The notes: a model not told the origin generated them from the letters alone. Shown: positions 32,995-42,195, counted from the stretch's first letter. The stretch: DNA of 64,000 nucleotides from Rhizobiales bacterium UBA1912 (GCA_002337455.1 DDGC01000008.1:17837-81836); one strand, 5' to 3'. Numbers and translations: made by a program.

Positions 32995-33862
32995 ATAGAT
33001 AAACGTACCCGAAACCGGCCCCTTCCCGAACCACACGGCCCGCAACAGGATAGGCGAAGTGCTCGGGTACGAGAATGGTATCGGTGTCAGCCACCGCCGT
33101 GAGCAGGTCGAGGCGTGTCCGAGCCGCTTGTTCCTTGTCCTCGCAAAAGATCGTGCTGAATTGGGGAAAGGCTATCTGGAGCGGATGGTGGACCGCATCG
33201 GTGGCAAAGACGATTTTTTGCGCTCCTGCCTGAACATGAACGACGAACTGCCCCGGCGTATGACCCGGAGCAGGCTCGAACCAGATGTGCTCGTTAAACC
33301 GGAAATTGGTAGCGACGAGCTCTGCCTTGCCCGCCTCAATCACCGGATTTACGCTGTCGGCGAGGATCCGGGCTGGAAGATCAAAACCCTTCCTGGCCCG
33401 CCCATCCCAGAACTCAAACTCCGACTGCCCAAAGTAGTATTTTGCGTTGGGAAACGTCGGAACCCAACGCCCGTCTTCAAGCACCGTATTCCAGCCCACA
33501 TGATCGACATGGAGGTGCGTGTTGATAACAACATCAATGTCTTCAACCGAAAGTCCCTCGGCGGCGAAGGCATCGAGCCAGTCCTGCTTAGGAAAGTTGA
33601 AGTGCGGCGGCCGCGCCTTGTGGTCACCGACACAGGTGTCGATCAGGATCGTTTGGCCCGGCGCGCGCACCACAAAGCTCTGATAGGTGTGAAATAGCCT
33701 GCCAGTTGCCGGGGCAAAGGAGGAATTGGGAAACCCTTCCAATACCCTGGAAGCGGCTGCCCGATCGATCCCGGGAAACAGCTCGTGAGGTCGCCGCTGC
33801 GGCCCCTCGCGTTCAGTGATAGTGCCGACCGACCAATCCCCTGCCCTGACGATTTCAACCAT
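32993..33862 (-). CDS. Metallo-beta-lactamase-fold hydrolase
   Basis: A 289-residue MBL-fold protein. The metal motif HLHVDH lies at 116-121 in INTHLHVDHVGWN, with further ligands in APGHTPGQFVVH, in ATDAVHHPLQ and near the C terminus (PEHFAYP). This subgroup includes lactonases such as quorum-quenching AHL lactonases and other ester or lactone hydrolases. No signal peptide is seen. It starts three bases after the Ldh-family gene stop, so the two are one unit, and lactone opening followed or preceded by oxidation is plausible. Confidence 0.88.
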   Translation of the reverse strand: MVEIVRAGDWSVGTITEREGPQRRPHELFPGIDRAAASRVLEGFPNSSFAPATGRLFHTYQSFVVRAPGQTILIDTCVGDHKARPPHFNFPKQDWLDAFAAEGLSVEDIDVVINTHLHVDHVGWNTVLEDGRWVPTFPNAKYYFGQSEFEFWDGRARKGFDLPARILADSVNPVIEAGKAELVATNFRFNEHIWFEPAPGHTPGQFVVHVQAGAQKIVFATDAVHHPLQIAFPQFSTIFCEDKEQAARTRLDLLTAVADTDTILVPEHFAYPVAGRVVREGAGFGYVYL

Positions 33863-33865
33863 GGA

Positions 33866-34909
33866 TCAAATCCGTTCGGGCAGCTCTATGCCAAGCTTTT
33901 CGGCCATCTCGCCCAACGCGGTCCAAGTGCCCTTCGGCAACGGAACGCCACCGTCGCTGCGCGCTTGCGCCGTACGAGTACCCCGCTCCCCGGGCACAGA
34001 CACCGGAGCGACCTCATCGAGCGGGGTGAGCCCCGTGATGGCCGAGAGCGTTTCGGCAACCGCAGTTGCGTAGGCGGCACCATCGCCAAATGCGGCCGGA
34101 TCCACGGCAATCAGAACAGCATTCTGGCGGTGGCGTTTGTTGCCCTCACCGTGGAAGGGCGCAACGATGGGAACGCCGGCAAGAACGCTTGTGAGCAGTT
34201 CAAAGCCCAAGGACATGCCTGCGCCCTTGATGCCTCCGAGCGGTAGGGGCATTTTCGCTTCCGCAGGGTCGGTGGTGGGCGTGCCGTCGGCAGTCACCGC
34301 CGAGGCAGGAGGCAATTGCAGGCCCTTCATTTTGTACTGATTGATCTTGCCCAATGCGATCATCGCCGTGGCCATATCGAGTGAGAACGGCGCGCGATCC
34401 CCGGCCGGCACGGTAACGGCAAAGGGACTGGTGGCCACCGCTGCGCCGCGCGCCCCTGGATAGGCCATGTTGGGCATTCCGGCCAGAAATCCCAACCCGA
34501 TCATGCCCTGATTGGCGGCAAGTTCGGTGTAATAGCCCAGCGCGCCCGCGTGAACCGTTTCCTTGACCTGCACCCAGCCCACGCCCTGCTCGCGCGCGAT
34601 ATCAATAGCGCACTGCATGCCTTTGCTTAGAGCTACGGGACCCGGCGCATGATCGGCCGAGACAAAGGCAACACCGGGACGTGGGCGATCAACCCTGATT
34701 TCTGCGTTGAGATTGGCTTCGCCGGAGGCAAACAGTTCGACATAGCGCGGCACTCGGGCGACGCCGTGGGAATCAACTCCGCGCAGATTGGCCCAAAGGA
34801 AAACGTCGGCCATGGCTGCCGCGTCGTCTGCGCTCATTCCTACAGTCGTAAAGGTCTTTTCGATAAAGGCTCGCAACGCGCTCGCGGCGACCTTCGAGGG
34901 CTCTGCCAT
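33866..34909 (-). CDS. Ldh-family (malate/L-lactate type) NAD(P) dehydrogenase
   Basis: A 347-residue member of the Ldh (YlbC/ComC) superfamily, different from classical lactate dehydrogenases. Visible family features are ANLRGVDSHGVARVPRYV at the N terminus, VKETVHAGALGYY, and GGIKGAGMSLGFELLTSVLAG. Members oxidise or reduce alpha-hydroxy acids such as malate, sulfolactate or ureidoglycolate. It is the first gene of a two-gene unit with the MBL hydrolase. It is divergent from the cupin/LysR unit. Confidence 0.88.
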   Translation of the reverse strand: MAEPSKVAASALRAFIEKTFTTVGMSADDAAAMADVFLWANLRGVDSHGVARVPRYVELFASGEANLNAEIRVDRPRPGVAFVSADHAPGPVALSKGMQCAIDIAREQGVGWVQVKETVHAGALGYYTELAANQGMIGLGFLAGMPNMAYPGARGAAVATSPFAVTVPAGDRAPFSLDMATAMIALGKINQYKMKGLQLPPASAVTADGTPTTDPAEAKMPLPLGGIKGAGMSLGFELLTSVLAGVPIVAPFHGEGNKRHRQNAVLIAVDPAAFGDGAAYATAVAETLSAITGLTPLDEVAPVSVPGERGTRTAQARSDGGVPLPKGTWTALGEMAEKLGIELPERI

Positions 34910-34926
34910 AATTCTCTCCCGTGCTT

Positions 34927-35002
34927 GTGTTGCCCAACACTAGAGGTTGCCCCCTGGCAGTGCAGCGCCGAAACGCTACTTTCAGTGTTGCAAACGCTGC
35001 AC
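34927..35002. promoter_or_regulatory. Dyads in the divergent Ldh-cupin control region
   Basis: Two symmetric elements are seen. GTGTTG-CC-CAACAC at 34927-34940 is a perfect 6+2+6 palindrome next to the Ldh-family start. GTGCAGCG (34960-34967) and CGCTGCAC (34995-35002) form a perfect inverted repeat 35 bases apart. Between the latter, at 34983-34992, lies the complement of TGCAACACTG, one copy of the cluster motif. The LysR encoded at 35491 is the nearest candidate regulator. Confidence 0.5.
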
Positions 35003-35056
35003 CAATTTCTGCGCTAATGATGCGGCTCGGAACGACTTGCTTTTCGGGAGGACCGC

Positions 35057-35476
35057 ATGGTTGCAAGCATTCTCAAGGTCGATGACATCAAGGTCATCGC
35101 ACGCGGCAGCGGTATCAAGACGTGGCCGCTGGTGGTCCACCAGATCGTACCGCATGCCCATTTCACGACCGGCATGAGTGTCTATCCGGTTGGGCAAGGC
35201 GCGCCGATGCACAAGCACAATTGCGACGAGCAGGTGACGCTGCTGGAGGGCGTCGGGGAGGTTGAGGTCGATGGTGTAATCACGCCTCTTAAGCCTTATG
35301 ACTCAACCTACATTCCCGCAGGGTTGTGGCACTGCTTCCGCAACAAGGGCGACATGCCCATGCGCATCCTGTGGATTTATGATTCAATGCGCGTGACTCG
35401 AACCTTCGAAAGCGACGGCATCGAGGTTGAACATTTGTCCAAGGCTGACCTGATGGGCACAGCCGAGGAAAACTGA
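35057..35476 (+). CDS. Cupin-domain protein
   Basis: A 139-residue single cupin. Motif 1 is PMHKHNCDEQVTLLEG (two His and a Glu-like position) and motif 2 is IPAGLWHCFRN with the third His. It may bind a metal and act as an isomerase, decarboxylase or dioxygenase, or simply as a binding protein. It is 14 bases before the LysR gene and likely co-transcribed with it, which is also compatible with a ligand-sensing role. Confidence 0.85.
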   Translation: MVASILKVDDIKVIARGSGIKTWPLVVHQIVPHAHFTTGMSVYPVGQGAPMHKHNCDEQVTLLEGVGEVEVDGVITPLKPYDSTYIPAGLWHCFRNKGDMPMRILWIYDSMRVTRTFESDGIEVEHLSKADLMGTAEEN

Positions 35477-35490
35477 GGGGCGAGACTGGA

Positions 35491-36387
35491 ATGGACCACT
35501 TTCTCACGATGAGATCCTTTGTCGAGGTCGTGAAGCGTGGCAGCTACACCGAAGCGGCCCGAACGCTGGGCACTTCGCGTGCGCTTGTGTCCCGGCACAT
35601 TCTCGATCTTGAGCACCGCCTCAAGATCCGCCTGCTAAATCGCACGACCCGCTCCATCACGCTGACCGAGGGTGGTCAGCAATATTTCGATTTCTGCGAT
35701 CGCGTGCTCCAGGAGATCAAGGAGAACGAAGACCAGATATCTGGCAAAAACCGCGCGCCCGAGGGCACCCTGGCGGTTATCGCGCCAAAATGGCTGGCAA
35801 ATTATGAAGTCGCGGACGCGGCGACCTCGTTTTCCATCGAGTATCCTGACATCATCCTCAAGCTCTCGTTAGGTGGAATGGCGCCCAACGCTTACGACTT
35901 CGTGGATCGCGGTTACGACGTTGCGCTGCATACGCGGCAAATCCCCGACTCGCTGATAAGAGTTAAGAAGATCACCGACATCGAATTCGCTCTCTGCGCT
36001 TCGCCAGACTACATAGCGGACCATCCCACCATCGAAACCCCCGACGACCTCACGACCCACAAGGGGTTGGTTCAGGTCAACGATGCCGTATGGCGGCTCG
36101 AAAGCAGCGACGGAGAAAGCGTCAAGGTCCGCATGCCCGCCGCCTTCACCTCCAATACCTATGTCGTGCTGCACAAGGCCGCGGTAAAGGGGCTCGGTGT
36201 TGCCGTGCTGCCTATGCCCCTCGCTTCCGAGGATCTGGAAAACGGCAAGCTGGTTCGGGTTCTCCCGAGCTACTCGATCGAGACGCGCCCGCTCTTTGCC
36301 GCGTTCGCGCCCGGCGCCGGCACACCGGTCAAGGTTAAGCTGTTCGTCGATTACCTCACCAGGTGGTTCAAGCACGGCCCGCTCTGA
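35491..36387 (+). CDS. LysR-family transcriptional regulator
   Basis: A 298-residue LysR protein. The winged HTH occupies residues 5-62 (FVEVVKRGSYTEAARTLGTSRALVSRHILDLE), and the effector domain follows from about 90. The sequence is closest in style to the CrgA/AaeR-like subgroup. The position inside the cluster makes it the candidate regulator for the surrounding units, in particular the divergent Ldh-MBL operon. The ligand is unknown. Confidence 0.9.
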   Translation: MDHFLTMRSFVEVVKRGSYTEAARTLGTSRALVSRHILDLEHRLKIRLLNRTTRSITLTEGGQQYFDFCDRVLQEIKENEDQISGKNRAPEGTLAVIAPKWLANYEVADAATSFSIEYPDIILKLSLGGMAPNAYDFVDRGYDVALHTRQIPDSLIRVKKITDIEFALCASPDYIADHPTIETPDDLTTHKGLVQVNDAVWRLESSDGESVKVRMPAAFTSNTYVVLHKAAVKGLGVAVLPMPLASEDLENGKLVRVLPSYSIETRPLFAAFAPGAGTPVKVKLFVDYLTRWFKHGPL

Positions 36388-36479
36388 TCTCACGCTCATC
36401 CCATGCACCGGTAAATTGCACATTCGACTATTTCCGATGCCCGTGATCGGTCCGATGATGACCGTACAAGGAGCCTTTC

Positions 36480-37679
36480 ATGACCATCGAGTATGACTAC
36501 TGCATCGTTGGTGGCGGTATCGTCGGCGTTGCCACAGCACTTGCGCTGGTCACGCGATTTCCCGGAGCCGGCGTGGTTCTGGTGGAAAAGGAAGCCGAAC
36601 TCGGCCGCCACCAGACAGGACACAACAGCGGCGTTATTCACTCGGGCATCTACTATGCTCCCGGAAGCTTGAAGGCCAAGCTTTGCGCCGAGGGCGAGCG
36701 CAGGACCAAGGAATTCTGCCGCGAACACGCGATCGCGTTCGAAGAGCGCGGCAAGCTGATCGTCGCGACTTCACCGGTCGAGGAGCAACGGCTCGATGCG
36801 CTGGCCGATCGTGCCAAGCTCAACAACATAGCAACCGAGGCGCTGACCAAAGACAGTATCGCTGAGCGCGAACCCAACATATCTGGCACCAAGGCACTCT
36901 TCGTGCCGGCAGCTGCCATCGTTGATTACCTCGAAGTGCTTGCCAGAATGGCAGACACCTTTGTTGCCAGGGGCGGCACGCTGTTGCTCAACAGTGCCGT
37001 CCACGGGCTTGCCGAAGATACCGAAGCGGTTCGGGTGCAACTGGGCGATCGCGCCTTCCGGGCAAAAAAACTGATCGCCTGCGCGGGACTACAGTCCGAC
37101 CGGCTGGCCCGGCTCGCCGGCCTGAAGCCCACCCACCAGATTGTCCCGTTCCGCGGCGAATATTACCGGCTGCGATCTGAACGGGCTGGGCTCTGCAACT
37201 CCATGATCTACCCGGTGCCCGATCCCGACCTCCCCTTTCTCGGCATCCATCTGACACCGATGATCGACGGACGGCTGACCGTTGGTCCCAATGCGGTCCT
37301 AGGGTTTTCACGGGAGGGATATCCCAAGTTTTCATTCTCCATCCCCGATGTCGCCACCTACGCCACTTTCCCGGGATTCTGGCGAACCATCGCGGCAAAC
37401 TTCAAATCCGGCGTGACCGAAATGATGGATTCGGTTTTTAAGCAGCGCTATCTGCGGGCTTGCCAGAAATACTGCCCCTCGCTCGAAATCGAGGACCTCC
37501 AGCCGATGAGCGCCGGCATCCGCGCGCAGGCCGTGGCGGCTGACGGAAGCTTGATACACGACTTCCTGTTCCTCGAAAGCGCCCGCCAGCTCCATGTCTG
37601 CAACGCCCCCTCACCCGCCGCAACTTCCGCCATGCCGATTGCCGACATGATCGTCGATCGGCTGCAGGCCGCGGCGTGA
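36480..37679 (+). CDS. lhgO: L-2-hydroxyglutarate oxidase/dehydrogenase
   Basis: A 399-residue FAD-dependent oxidoreductase of the DAO fold. The dinucleotide motif is CIVGGGIVGVATALAL (8-23), followed by the diagnostic TGHNSGVIHSGIYYAPGSLKAKLC. The C-terminal NAPSPAATSAMPIADMI is typical of LhgO. The enzyme oxidises L-2-hydroxyglutarate to 2-oxoglutarate, passing electrons to quinone or oxygen. The stop overlaps the next start by four bases (GTGA), tying it to an MFS transporter. Confidence 0.92.
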   Translation: MTIEYDYCIVGGGIVGVATALALVTRFPGAGVVLVEKEAELGRHQTGHNSGVIHSGIYYAPGSLKAKLCAEGERRTKEFCREHAIAFEERGKLIVATSPVEEQRLDALADRAKLNNIATEALTKDSIAEREPNISGTKALFVPAAAIVDYLEVLARMADTFVARGGTLLLNSAVHGLAEDTEAVRVQLGDRAFRAKKLIACAGLQSDRLARLAGLKPTHQIVPFRGEYYRLRSERAGLCNSMIYPVPDPDLPFLGIHLTPMIDGRLTVGPNAVLGFSREGYPKFSFSIPDVATYATFPGFWRTIAANFKSGVTEMMDSVFKQRYLRACQKYCPSLEIEDLQPMSAGIRAQAVAADGSLIHDFLFLESARQLHVCNAPSPAATSAMPIADMIVDRLQAAA

Positions 37680-39133
37680 TCGCTGCAACGCACCCCGCTT
37701 ACGGACGCGTGATCATAACGATCACGCTGCCGGTCTTTCTCGCGATTGCCAGCCAGACCATGACAGCGGCGGCGTTGCCGGCGATTGGCGGGGCTATGGG
37801 CGAACTTGCCCGGCTGTCCTGGCTGGTGATCGCGTACATGTTCGCCCTGACTGTTGCGGGGCCCGTATACGGCAATCTTGGCGACATGTTCGGACGACGC
37901 CGCGTTCTGGTCAGCGCGGCCTGCATCTACGCCATCGGGTCTTTCGTGGCGATACTCGCTCCAACCTTCGAATGGTTGACGGTGGCAAGGCTGATCCAGG
38001 GCATCGGCGGCGGGGGATTGATGTCGATCTCCCAGGCGCTGATCGGACAGACCGTCGACACGCGGCGCAGGGGCAAGGCCCAGGGCTATGTCGCTTCGGT
38101 CGGCGTGGTGGCAAGCAGTCTCGGGCCGGTGATCGGCGGTGGGCTGACCGCCGTATTCGGTTGGCAGAGCCAGTTCGTCTTCGTCCTGCCGCTCGCCGTA
38201 CTGGCCGCCGTGATGGTCTGGCGCCTACCGGTCACAGAAACGGGCGCGAGCAACAGACAATTCGACACCAAGGGCTTTCTCCTGCTCAATGCCTTTGTCG
38301 GCTGCTGGGTTTTGGCGCTCGAATATATCAAGAGCACCACGCTTGAAGGCTACGGAATCGGGGCCACTCTCATACTTGCTGGACTGATCATGGTCGGCAT
38401 GCTGATGCGCGTCGAGTCCCGCGCCGCGAACCCCATTTTCCCGCCGTCCCTGATGGCCAATTCCGATATCGCGCGCAGCTACGCCTTGGCATTGTGCCAC
38501 GGTGCGACGCTGGTTTCATTCACGGCCTTCCTGCCGCTGTATATGCAATTGGTCTGGGGCGCCGACATATTTGAGTCCTCGGCAGCGTTGTTGAGCCTCA
38601 CCGTTGGGCTGGGCCTGGGCGGCGTTCTGACCGGCAACCTCATCTCACGCACCGGCCGGGTGGCGATTTTTCCGGCGGTCGGCTCTCTCGCGGCCTTCGT
38701 ACTTGTCATAGTGCTGGCCCTGTTCGGTCAAGGATTGCCGCTGCAAGTTCTTCTGCCAATGCTGTTCTTCAACGGCCTGGGCATGGGAACCGTGATGTCG
38801 GTTGTTCACGTGACCGTCCAGCAAGTCGTCCCCAAGCACCTGCGCGGTGCTGGGGCCGGCGCCGTTACCTTTTCACGATCGATCGGTTCGGTTCTGGGCA
38901 CGGCCGTGGTCACTGTCGTTCTGTTCGCTGCCGCTTCAACGCAGGGGCTAGATACAAACCTGATGCAGGTCGGATCGCCGATGACAAGCGAGACCTCACG
39001 CCAATGGGCCATGGCGTTCACCTTTGCCATCCTTACCATTGCGCTGTTTGCTGCGGGAGGTGCCATTGCGGCAATTTCGAGCAGGGTCAAGCGGCTCGAC
39101 GAAGGCGATGGGCAGCCCGACGCCGCCCAATAG
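37676..39133 (+). CDS. MFS transporter of the DHA2 (14-helix) type
   Basis: A 485-residue membrane protein with about 14 hydrophobic helices and the MFS motif A GNLGDMFGRRRVLV after helix 2. The motif C-like GVVASSLGPVIGGGLT in helix 5 is characteristic of drug:proton antiporters. It probably exports a toxic compound or intermediate. The GTG at 37676 overlaps the lhgO stop. It converges with the gene ending at 39149. Confidence 0.9.
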   Translation: MIAATHPAYGRVIITITLPVFLAIASQTMTAAALPAIGGAMGELARLSWLVIAYMFALTVAGPVYGNLGDMFGRRRVLVSAACIYAIGSFVAILAPTFEWLTVARLIQGIGGGGLMSISQALIGQTVDTRRRGKAQGYVASVGVVASSLGPVIGGGLTAVFGWQSQFVFVLPLAVLAAVMVWRLPVTETGASNRQFDTKGFLLLNAFVGCWVLALEYIKSTTLEGYGIGATLILAGLIMVGMLMRVESRAANPIFPPSLMANSDIARSYALALCHGATLVSFTAFLPLYMQLVWGADIFESSAALLSLTVGLGLGGVLTGNLISRTGRVAIFPAVGSLAAFVLVIVLALFGQGLPLQVLLPMLFFNGLGMGTVMSVVHVTVQQVVPKHLRGAGAGAVTFSRSIGSVLGTAVVTVVLFAAASTQGLDTNLMQVGSPMTSETSRQWAMAFTFAILTIALFAAGGAIAAISSRVKRLDEGDGQPDAAQ

Positions 39134-39148
39134 CCGCGGCGGGTGCGA

Positions 39149-39694
39149 TTATGTCAGCAAAGGCCCGGCATTGTCCGGCAGATCGACCTGAAAGGCGTTC
39201 AAGGCCATGGCGACCATGGTGAAATTGCCGACAAAGGCAGTGAGCTCGACGACACCGGTCTCGCCAAACGCCTTGCGGGCCGCTTCAAAGGTTTCATCGC
39301 TCACCTGATGCGTTTCCAGCAATTCGCGGGCGTAACGATCGCCGGCCTTTTCCCCTGTATCGGCCAGTGGCGGGAGGCGGTTCGTGCCGATGGCATCAAC
39401 GACCGCCTGTGCAACGCCTTCCTTGACGGCAATCCGCGAATGCGCCTGCCACATATACTGGGCCTTGAAGTGCCGTGCGATGACGAGAACAACAATCTCG
39501 CGCACGATCATCGGAAACGACGCGTCGTAGCGCACGAATTTTCCAAGCGCTTCGACACGATCGCACAATTCCGGGCTGTAGAGCCATGCATTGAAAGGGC
39601 CACGCACCGCTCCACGCTTTGCAGCAATGCGGTCATAGAGCTCCTTTTGGCGCTCGGTCATGTGTTCTGGTTTCAGATTTTTGAGCCGGCCCAT
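39149..39694 (-). CDS. Carboxymuconolactone-decarboxylase-family protein (no CxxC)
   Basis: A 181-residue protein of the CMD/AhpD fold. Features are PFNAWLYSPELCDRVEALGKFVRYD, REIVVLVIARHFKAQYMWQAHSRIAV and DETFEAARKAFGETGVVEL. The AhpD peroxidase CxxC is absent; instead there is Trp-x-x-His at the active-site helix, so a hydrolase/decarboxylase role is more likely than peroxide reduction. The substrate is unknown. A motif copy lies on each side of the divergent region upstream. Confidence 0.87.
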   Translation of the reverse strand: MGRLKNLKPEHMTERQKELYDRIAAKRGAVRGPFNAWLYSPELCDRVEALGKFVRYDASFPMIVREIVVLVIARHFKAQYMWQAHSRIAVKEGVAQAVVDAIGTNRLPPLADTGEKAGDRYARELLETHQVSDETFEAARKAFGETGVVELTAFVGNFTMVAMALNAFQVDLPDNAGPLLT

Positions 39695-39769
39695 ACGCCT
39701 TGCCTCCCTGCACGATAATCAGGAGGTCAGCTTTACGCGCGCGGATCTCATCCCATAAGCCCGGAGCAC

Positions 39770-39843
39770 CGCAACATAGCTGTGCGGCTGGCGCGACGGT
39801 GATTGTCAAACGGGCCGAGATTGGTACGGGCAGTGTAACATAG
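39770..39843. promoter_or_regulatory. Two copies of the TGYAACAYWG motif
   Basis: CGCAACATAG (39770-39779, one mismatch) and TGTAACATAG (39834-39843) stand 64 bases apart in the 233-base region between the CMD-family gene and the VOC gene. They match the decamer found upstream of other units in this cluster. The first copy is followed by CTGTG like the copy at 31150, which is followed by CTGG. Confidence 0.45.
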
Positions 39844-39927
39844 GTGTCGCATTTCGGGGCCTGTTAAAGCGCGGCGTCCCCCTTCATGCTCACCCTACGA
39901 AAGAGGGCCACTCGTAGGGAGGAAGCG

Positions 39928-40371
39928 ATGTCCGGACCCAAGATGAACATCGACCATATGGTGTTTAACGTCACCGATCTCGACAAGGCTGTGGATTTTT
40001 ACACCAGCGTTCTGGGTATGCGCGTCACGATGCGGTTCGAAGACCGCAGGATGGCCTTTCTCTCGTTTGGCGACCGGCTGGCAGACATTAGGCTCTTCGA
40101 AGTTGGCGGGACCGATGATCCGGACCGTCAGCATCACGGCTTCAATCACGTTGCATTCGAGCCCGAAGGTGACGTGCAGACGCTCGATCTCCTTGAGGCC
40201 CGCCTTCAGAGCCATGGCGCCGAGATCGAAGGCTGGGAAGGGCACGCCGAGGGACGGCACAAGAGCCTTTATTTCTATGATCCCGATGGAAACAGACTCG
40301 AATTCTATTGGGAGAACCCAAGCTGGCGTGAGGAATCCCGTCAGAAAGTCGGCAAAGCGTTCAACCGCTGA
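39928..40371 (+). CDS. VOC-family lyase/dioxygenase-like protein
   Basis: A 147-residue single-module VOC protein. The metal triad is likely His in NIDHMVFNVTD, His in FNHVAFEPEG and Glu in NRLEFYWENP. The YDPDGNRLEFYWEN ending is typical of glyoxalase/fosfomycin-resistance/dioxygenase-type proteins. The ATG at 39928 follows GGGAGGAAG. It is the first gene of a run with the GST and the TRAP transporter. Confidence 0.87.
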   Translation: MSGPKMNIDHMVFNVTDLDKAVDFYTSVLGMRVTMRFEDRRMAFLSFGDRLADIRLFEVGGTDDPDRQHHGFNHVAFEPEGDVQTLDLLEARLQSHGAEIEGWEGHAEGRHKSLYFYDPDGNRLEFYWENPSWREESRQKVGKAFNR

Positions 40372-40403
40372 ACCGGCACTAAACAGGACAGAGGGGACGG
40401 GCC

Positions 40404-41042
40404 ATGATCGAGCTTTTTGCTGCAGCAACGCCGAACGGGATCAAGATTGCCGTCGCGCTCGAATGGCTCGATCTGCCCTATGAGGTGACGGCGATTTCCT
40501 TGCGTGGCGACGCCCCGCGCCCCCCAATGTTCACTGCCGCCAGCCCGCTCGGAAAAATACCGGCCATCCATGATACCGATACCGGGGTAGAAATGAGCGA
40601 GTCCGGGGCAATTCTCCTCTATCTCGCCGAAAAGGCCGGCTCCTCGCTGCTGCCGCCATCCGGCCCGGAGCGGGCCGCAGTCCTGCAATGGCACTTCATA
40701 GCTTCGGCAACCATTGGTCCCGCCTTCGGGCAGGCCCATCACTACCTGCATTTCCAGAAGGGAAAGGCGCCCTACGCCGAGGAGCGTTCGGTGGCAGAGG
40801 TCCAACGCTATTATCGCGTCCTCGAAGACCGGCTGTCGGAAACGGACTATCTGGCGGGCACCGCCCCTTCGATCGCCGATATCGCGCTTTGGCCCTGGAT
40901 CATCCGGTTTTCCTGGCAGGGTGTCGATCTCAATGACTATCCCGGCGTTGCCCGCTGGTATCGCACCATGAGTGCCATGCCCGCCTGTGTCGCCGGCTAC
41001 CGAAAACTTCAAGATTCACCCGATATTCCTATGCCAGCTTAG
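40404..41042 (+). CDS. Glutathione S-transferase family protein
   Basis: A 212-residue GST. The thioredoxin-like N domain has AATPNGIKIAVALEWLDLPYE with the Thr-Pro-Asn-Gly active-site loop of Nu-class (YfcG-like) enzymes, and ESGAILLYLAEK binds the glutathione gamma-glutamyl group. The helical C domain begins near residue 88. In this context it could isomerise, cleave ethers in, or conjugate a catabolic intermediate. It lies 53 bases before the TRAP binding-protein gene. Confidence 0.9.
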   Translation: MIELFAAATPNGIKIAVALEWLDLPYEVTAISLRGDAPRPPMFTAASPLGKIPAIHDTDTGVEMSESGAILLYLAEKAGSSLLPPSGPERAAVLQWHFIASATIGPAFGQAHHYLHFQKGKAPYAEERSVAEVQRYYRVLEDRLSETDYLAGTAPSIADIALWPWIIRFSWQGVDLNDYPGVARWYRTMSAMPACVAGYRKLQDSPDIPMPA

Positions 41043-41094
41043 GCGCCGGGCGTAGGGGTTGATCAACAGGCGCTTTTTCTCAGGGAGGAGAGAT

Positions 41095-42135
41095 ATGCAA
41101 AAGAAGCTTTCAGCATTGGTCTCTGTATTGGCCGTCGGCACCAGCACAATTGCCCTTTCGGCAAGCGGCGCGATGGCACAGTCGGTGGAACTGATCTTCA
41201 ACAACACGCTGCCGCCTTTCAACGAAACCTATCAGGTCGGCATCCGCGATTTCGCCCAGGACATCATCGAGGAATCCCAGGGCGACATCCTCGTGACCAT
41301 TCCCGACTCGGCGTTGGCGCCGGCCGATCGCCAGTACGAAGCGGTGCGTGACGGCATCGCCGACATGGCCGTGATGAACATCTCGGGCATTACCCAGTTC
41401 GTGGTCCTCAACGGTATTGGCGAATTGCCGTACAACGCGCCCACTGCGGAAGCGGGCTCGGTTGCCTTGTGGGAAACCTACAAGGAGTACTTTGAGGAAG
41501 TCGGCGAATGGGAAGGCGTCCGCGTGCTCTCGACCCACGTCTTGCCGGGCCGCCAGATTCTCTCGGTCAAAGCCGATCTGGCACCGGACGAGCCGTCCGA
41601 TTTGCAGGGCTTGCGTATCTGGGCAACCTCCACCCCGCTGGTGGCGGCGGCAGAAGGCTTTGGGGCGGTTCCCATGGATACGCCCTACCCCGAACTGCAG
41701 GAGAACGTCGCCCGCGGCAATCTCGACGCCGTGTTTATCACGCCCGGTTCTGCCGACGGCGCAGGAATTCGGCCCAACGTTACGCACGTGACCCAAATCC
41801 CCGGCGGGCTTGGCACGATCTCGTTCGCTACCATCATTTCCGAGGACAAGTGGAACGAGCTGACTGAAGATCAGCAGAACGCCATTTTGCGTGCTGCCGA
41901 AGAATTGCCGCGCCGCGCGGGCGAAGCCAACGATGCCGGTGAAGTTGCCGTCGAGGACGTTTTCGCACAGATTCCGACCACTGTTGCCGAAGGCGATGGC
42001 CTCGCCGCCTTCCAGACCGTCATGGACGAGCAGGTCAACGATTGGATTGAGCGCGCTCGCGAAGCCGGGCTCGAAGACCCGCAAGCCGCCCTGGCCTTCT
42101 ACCAGAGCGTTCTTGATCGTGAGCTGGCAGAGTAA
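41095..42135 (+). CDS. TRAP transporter solute-binding protein (DctP family)
   Basis: A 346-residue periplasmic binding protein with a cleavable signal peptide (about 1-27, ending SGAMAQ). The DctP-type signature includes GLRIWATSTPLVAAAEGFGAVP, whose Arg normally pairs with the substrate carboxylate, and ARGNLDAVFITPGSA. The ligand is thus probably an organic acid. The ATG at 41095 follows GGGAGGAGA. A stem-loop at 42150-42176 separates it from the membrane subunits. Confidence 0.92.
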   Translation: MQKKLSALVSVLAVGTSTIALSASGAMAQSVELIFNNTLPPFNETYQVGIRDFAQDIIEESQGDILVTIPDSALAPADRQYEAVRDGIADMAVMNISGITQFVVLNGIGELPYNAPTAEAGSVALWETYKEYFEEVGEWEGVRVLSTHVLPGRQILSVKADLAPDEPSDLQGLRIWATSTPLVAAAEGFGAVPMDTPYPELQENVARGNLDAVFITPGSADGAGIRPNVTHVTQIPGGLGTISFATIISEDKWNELTEDQQNAILRAAEELPRRAGEANDAGEVAVEDVFAQIPTTVAEGDGLAAFQTVMDEQVNDWIERAREAGLEDPQAALAFYQSVLDRELAE

Positions 42136-42149
42136 TCCGATTTCACTGA

Positions 42150-42176
42150 GCTCTCCGGACCGGTGGTCCGGGGAGC
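42150..42176 (+). promoter_or_regulatory. Intercistronic stem-loop after the TRAP binding-protein gene
   Basis: A 12-base-pair stem with one G-T pair (GCTCTCCGGACC at 42150-42161 and GGTCCGGGGAGC at 42165-42176) and loop GGT, without a T run. It sits between dctP-like and dctQ-like genes and probably protects or attenuates the transcript, so that more binding protein is made than membrane subunits. Confidence 0.7.
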
Positions 42177-42195
42177 GTTCAGACAGGAGTTTCCC

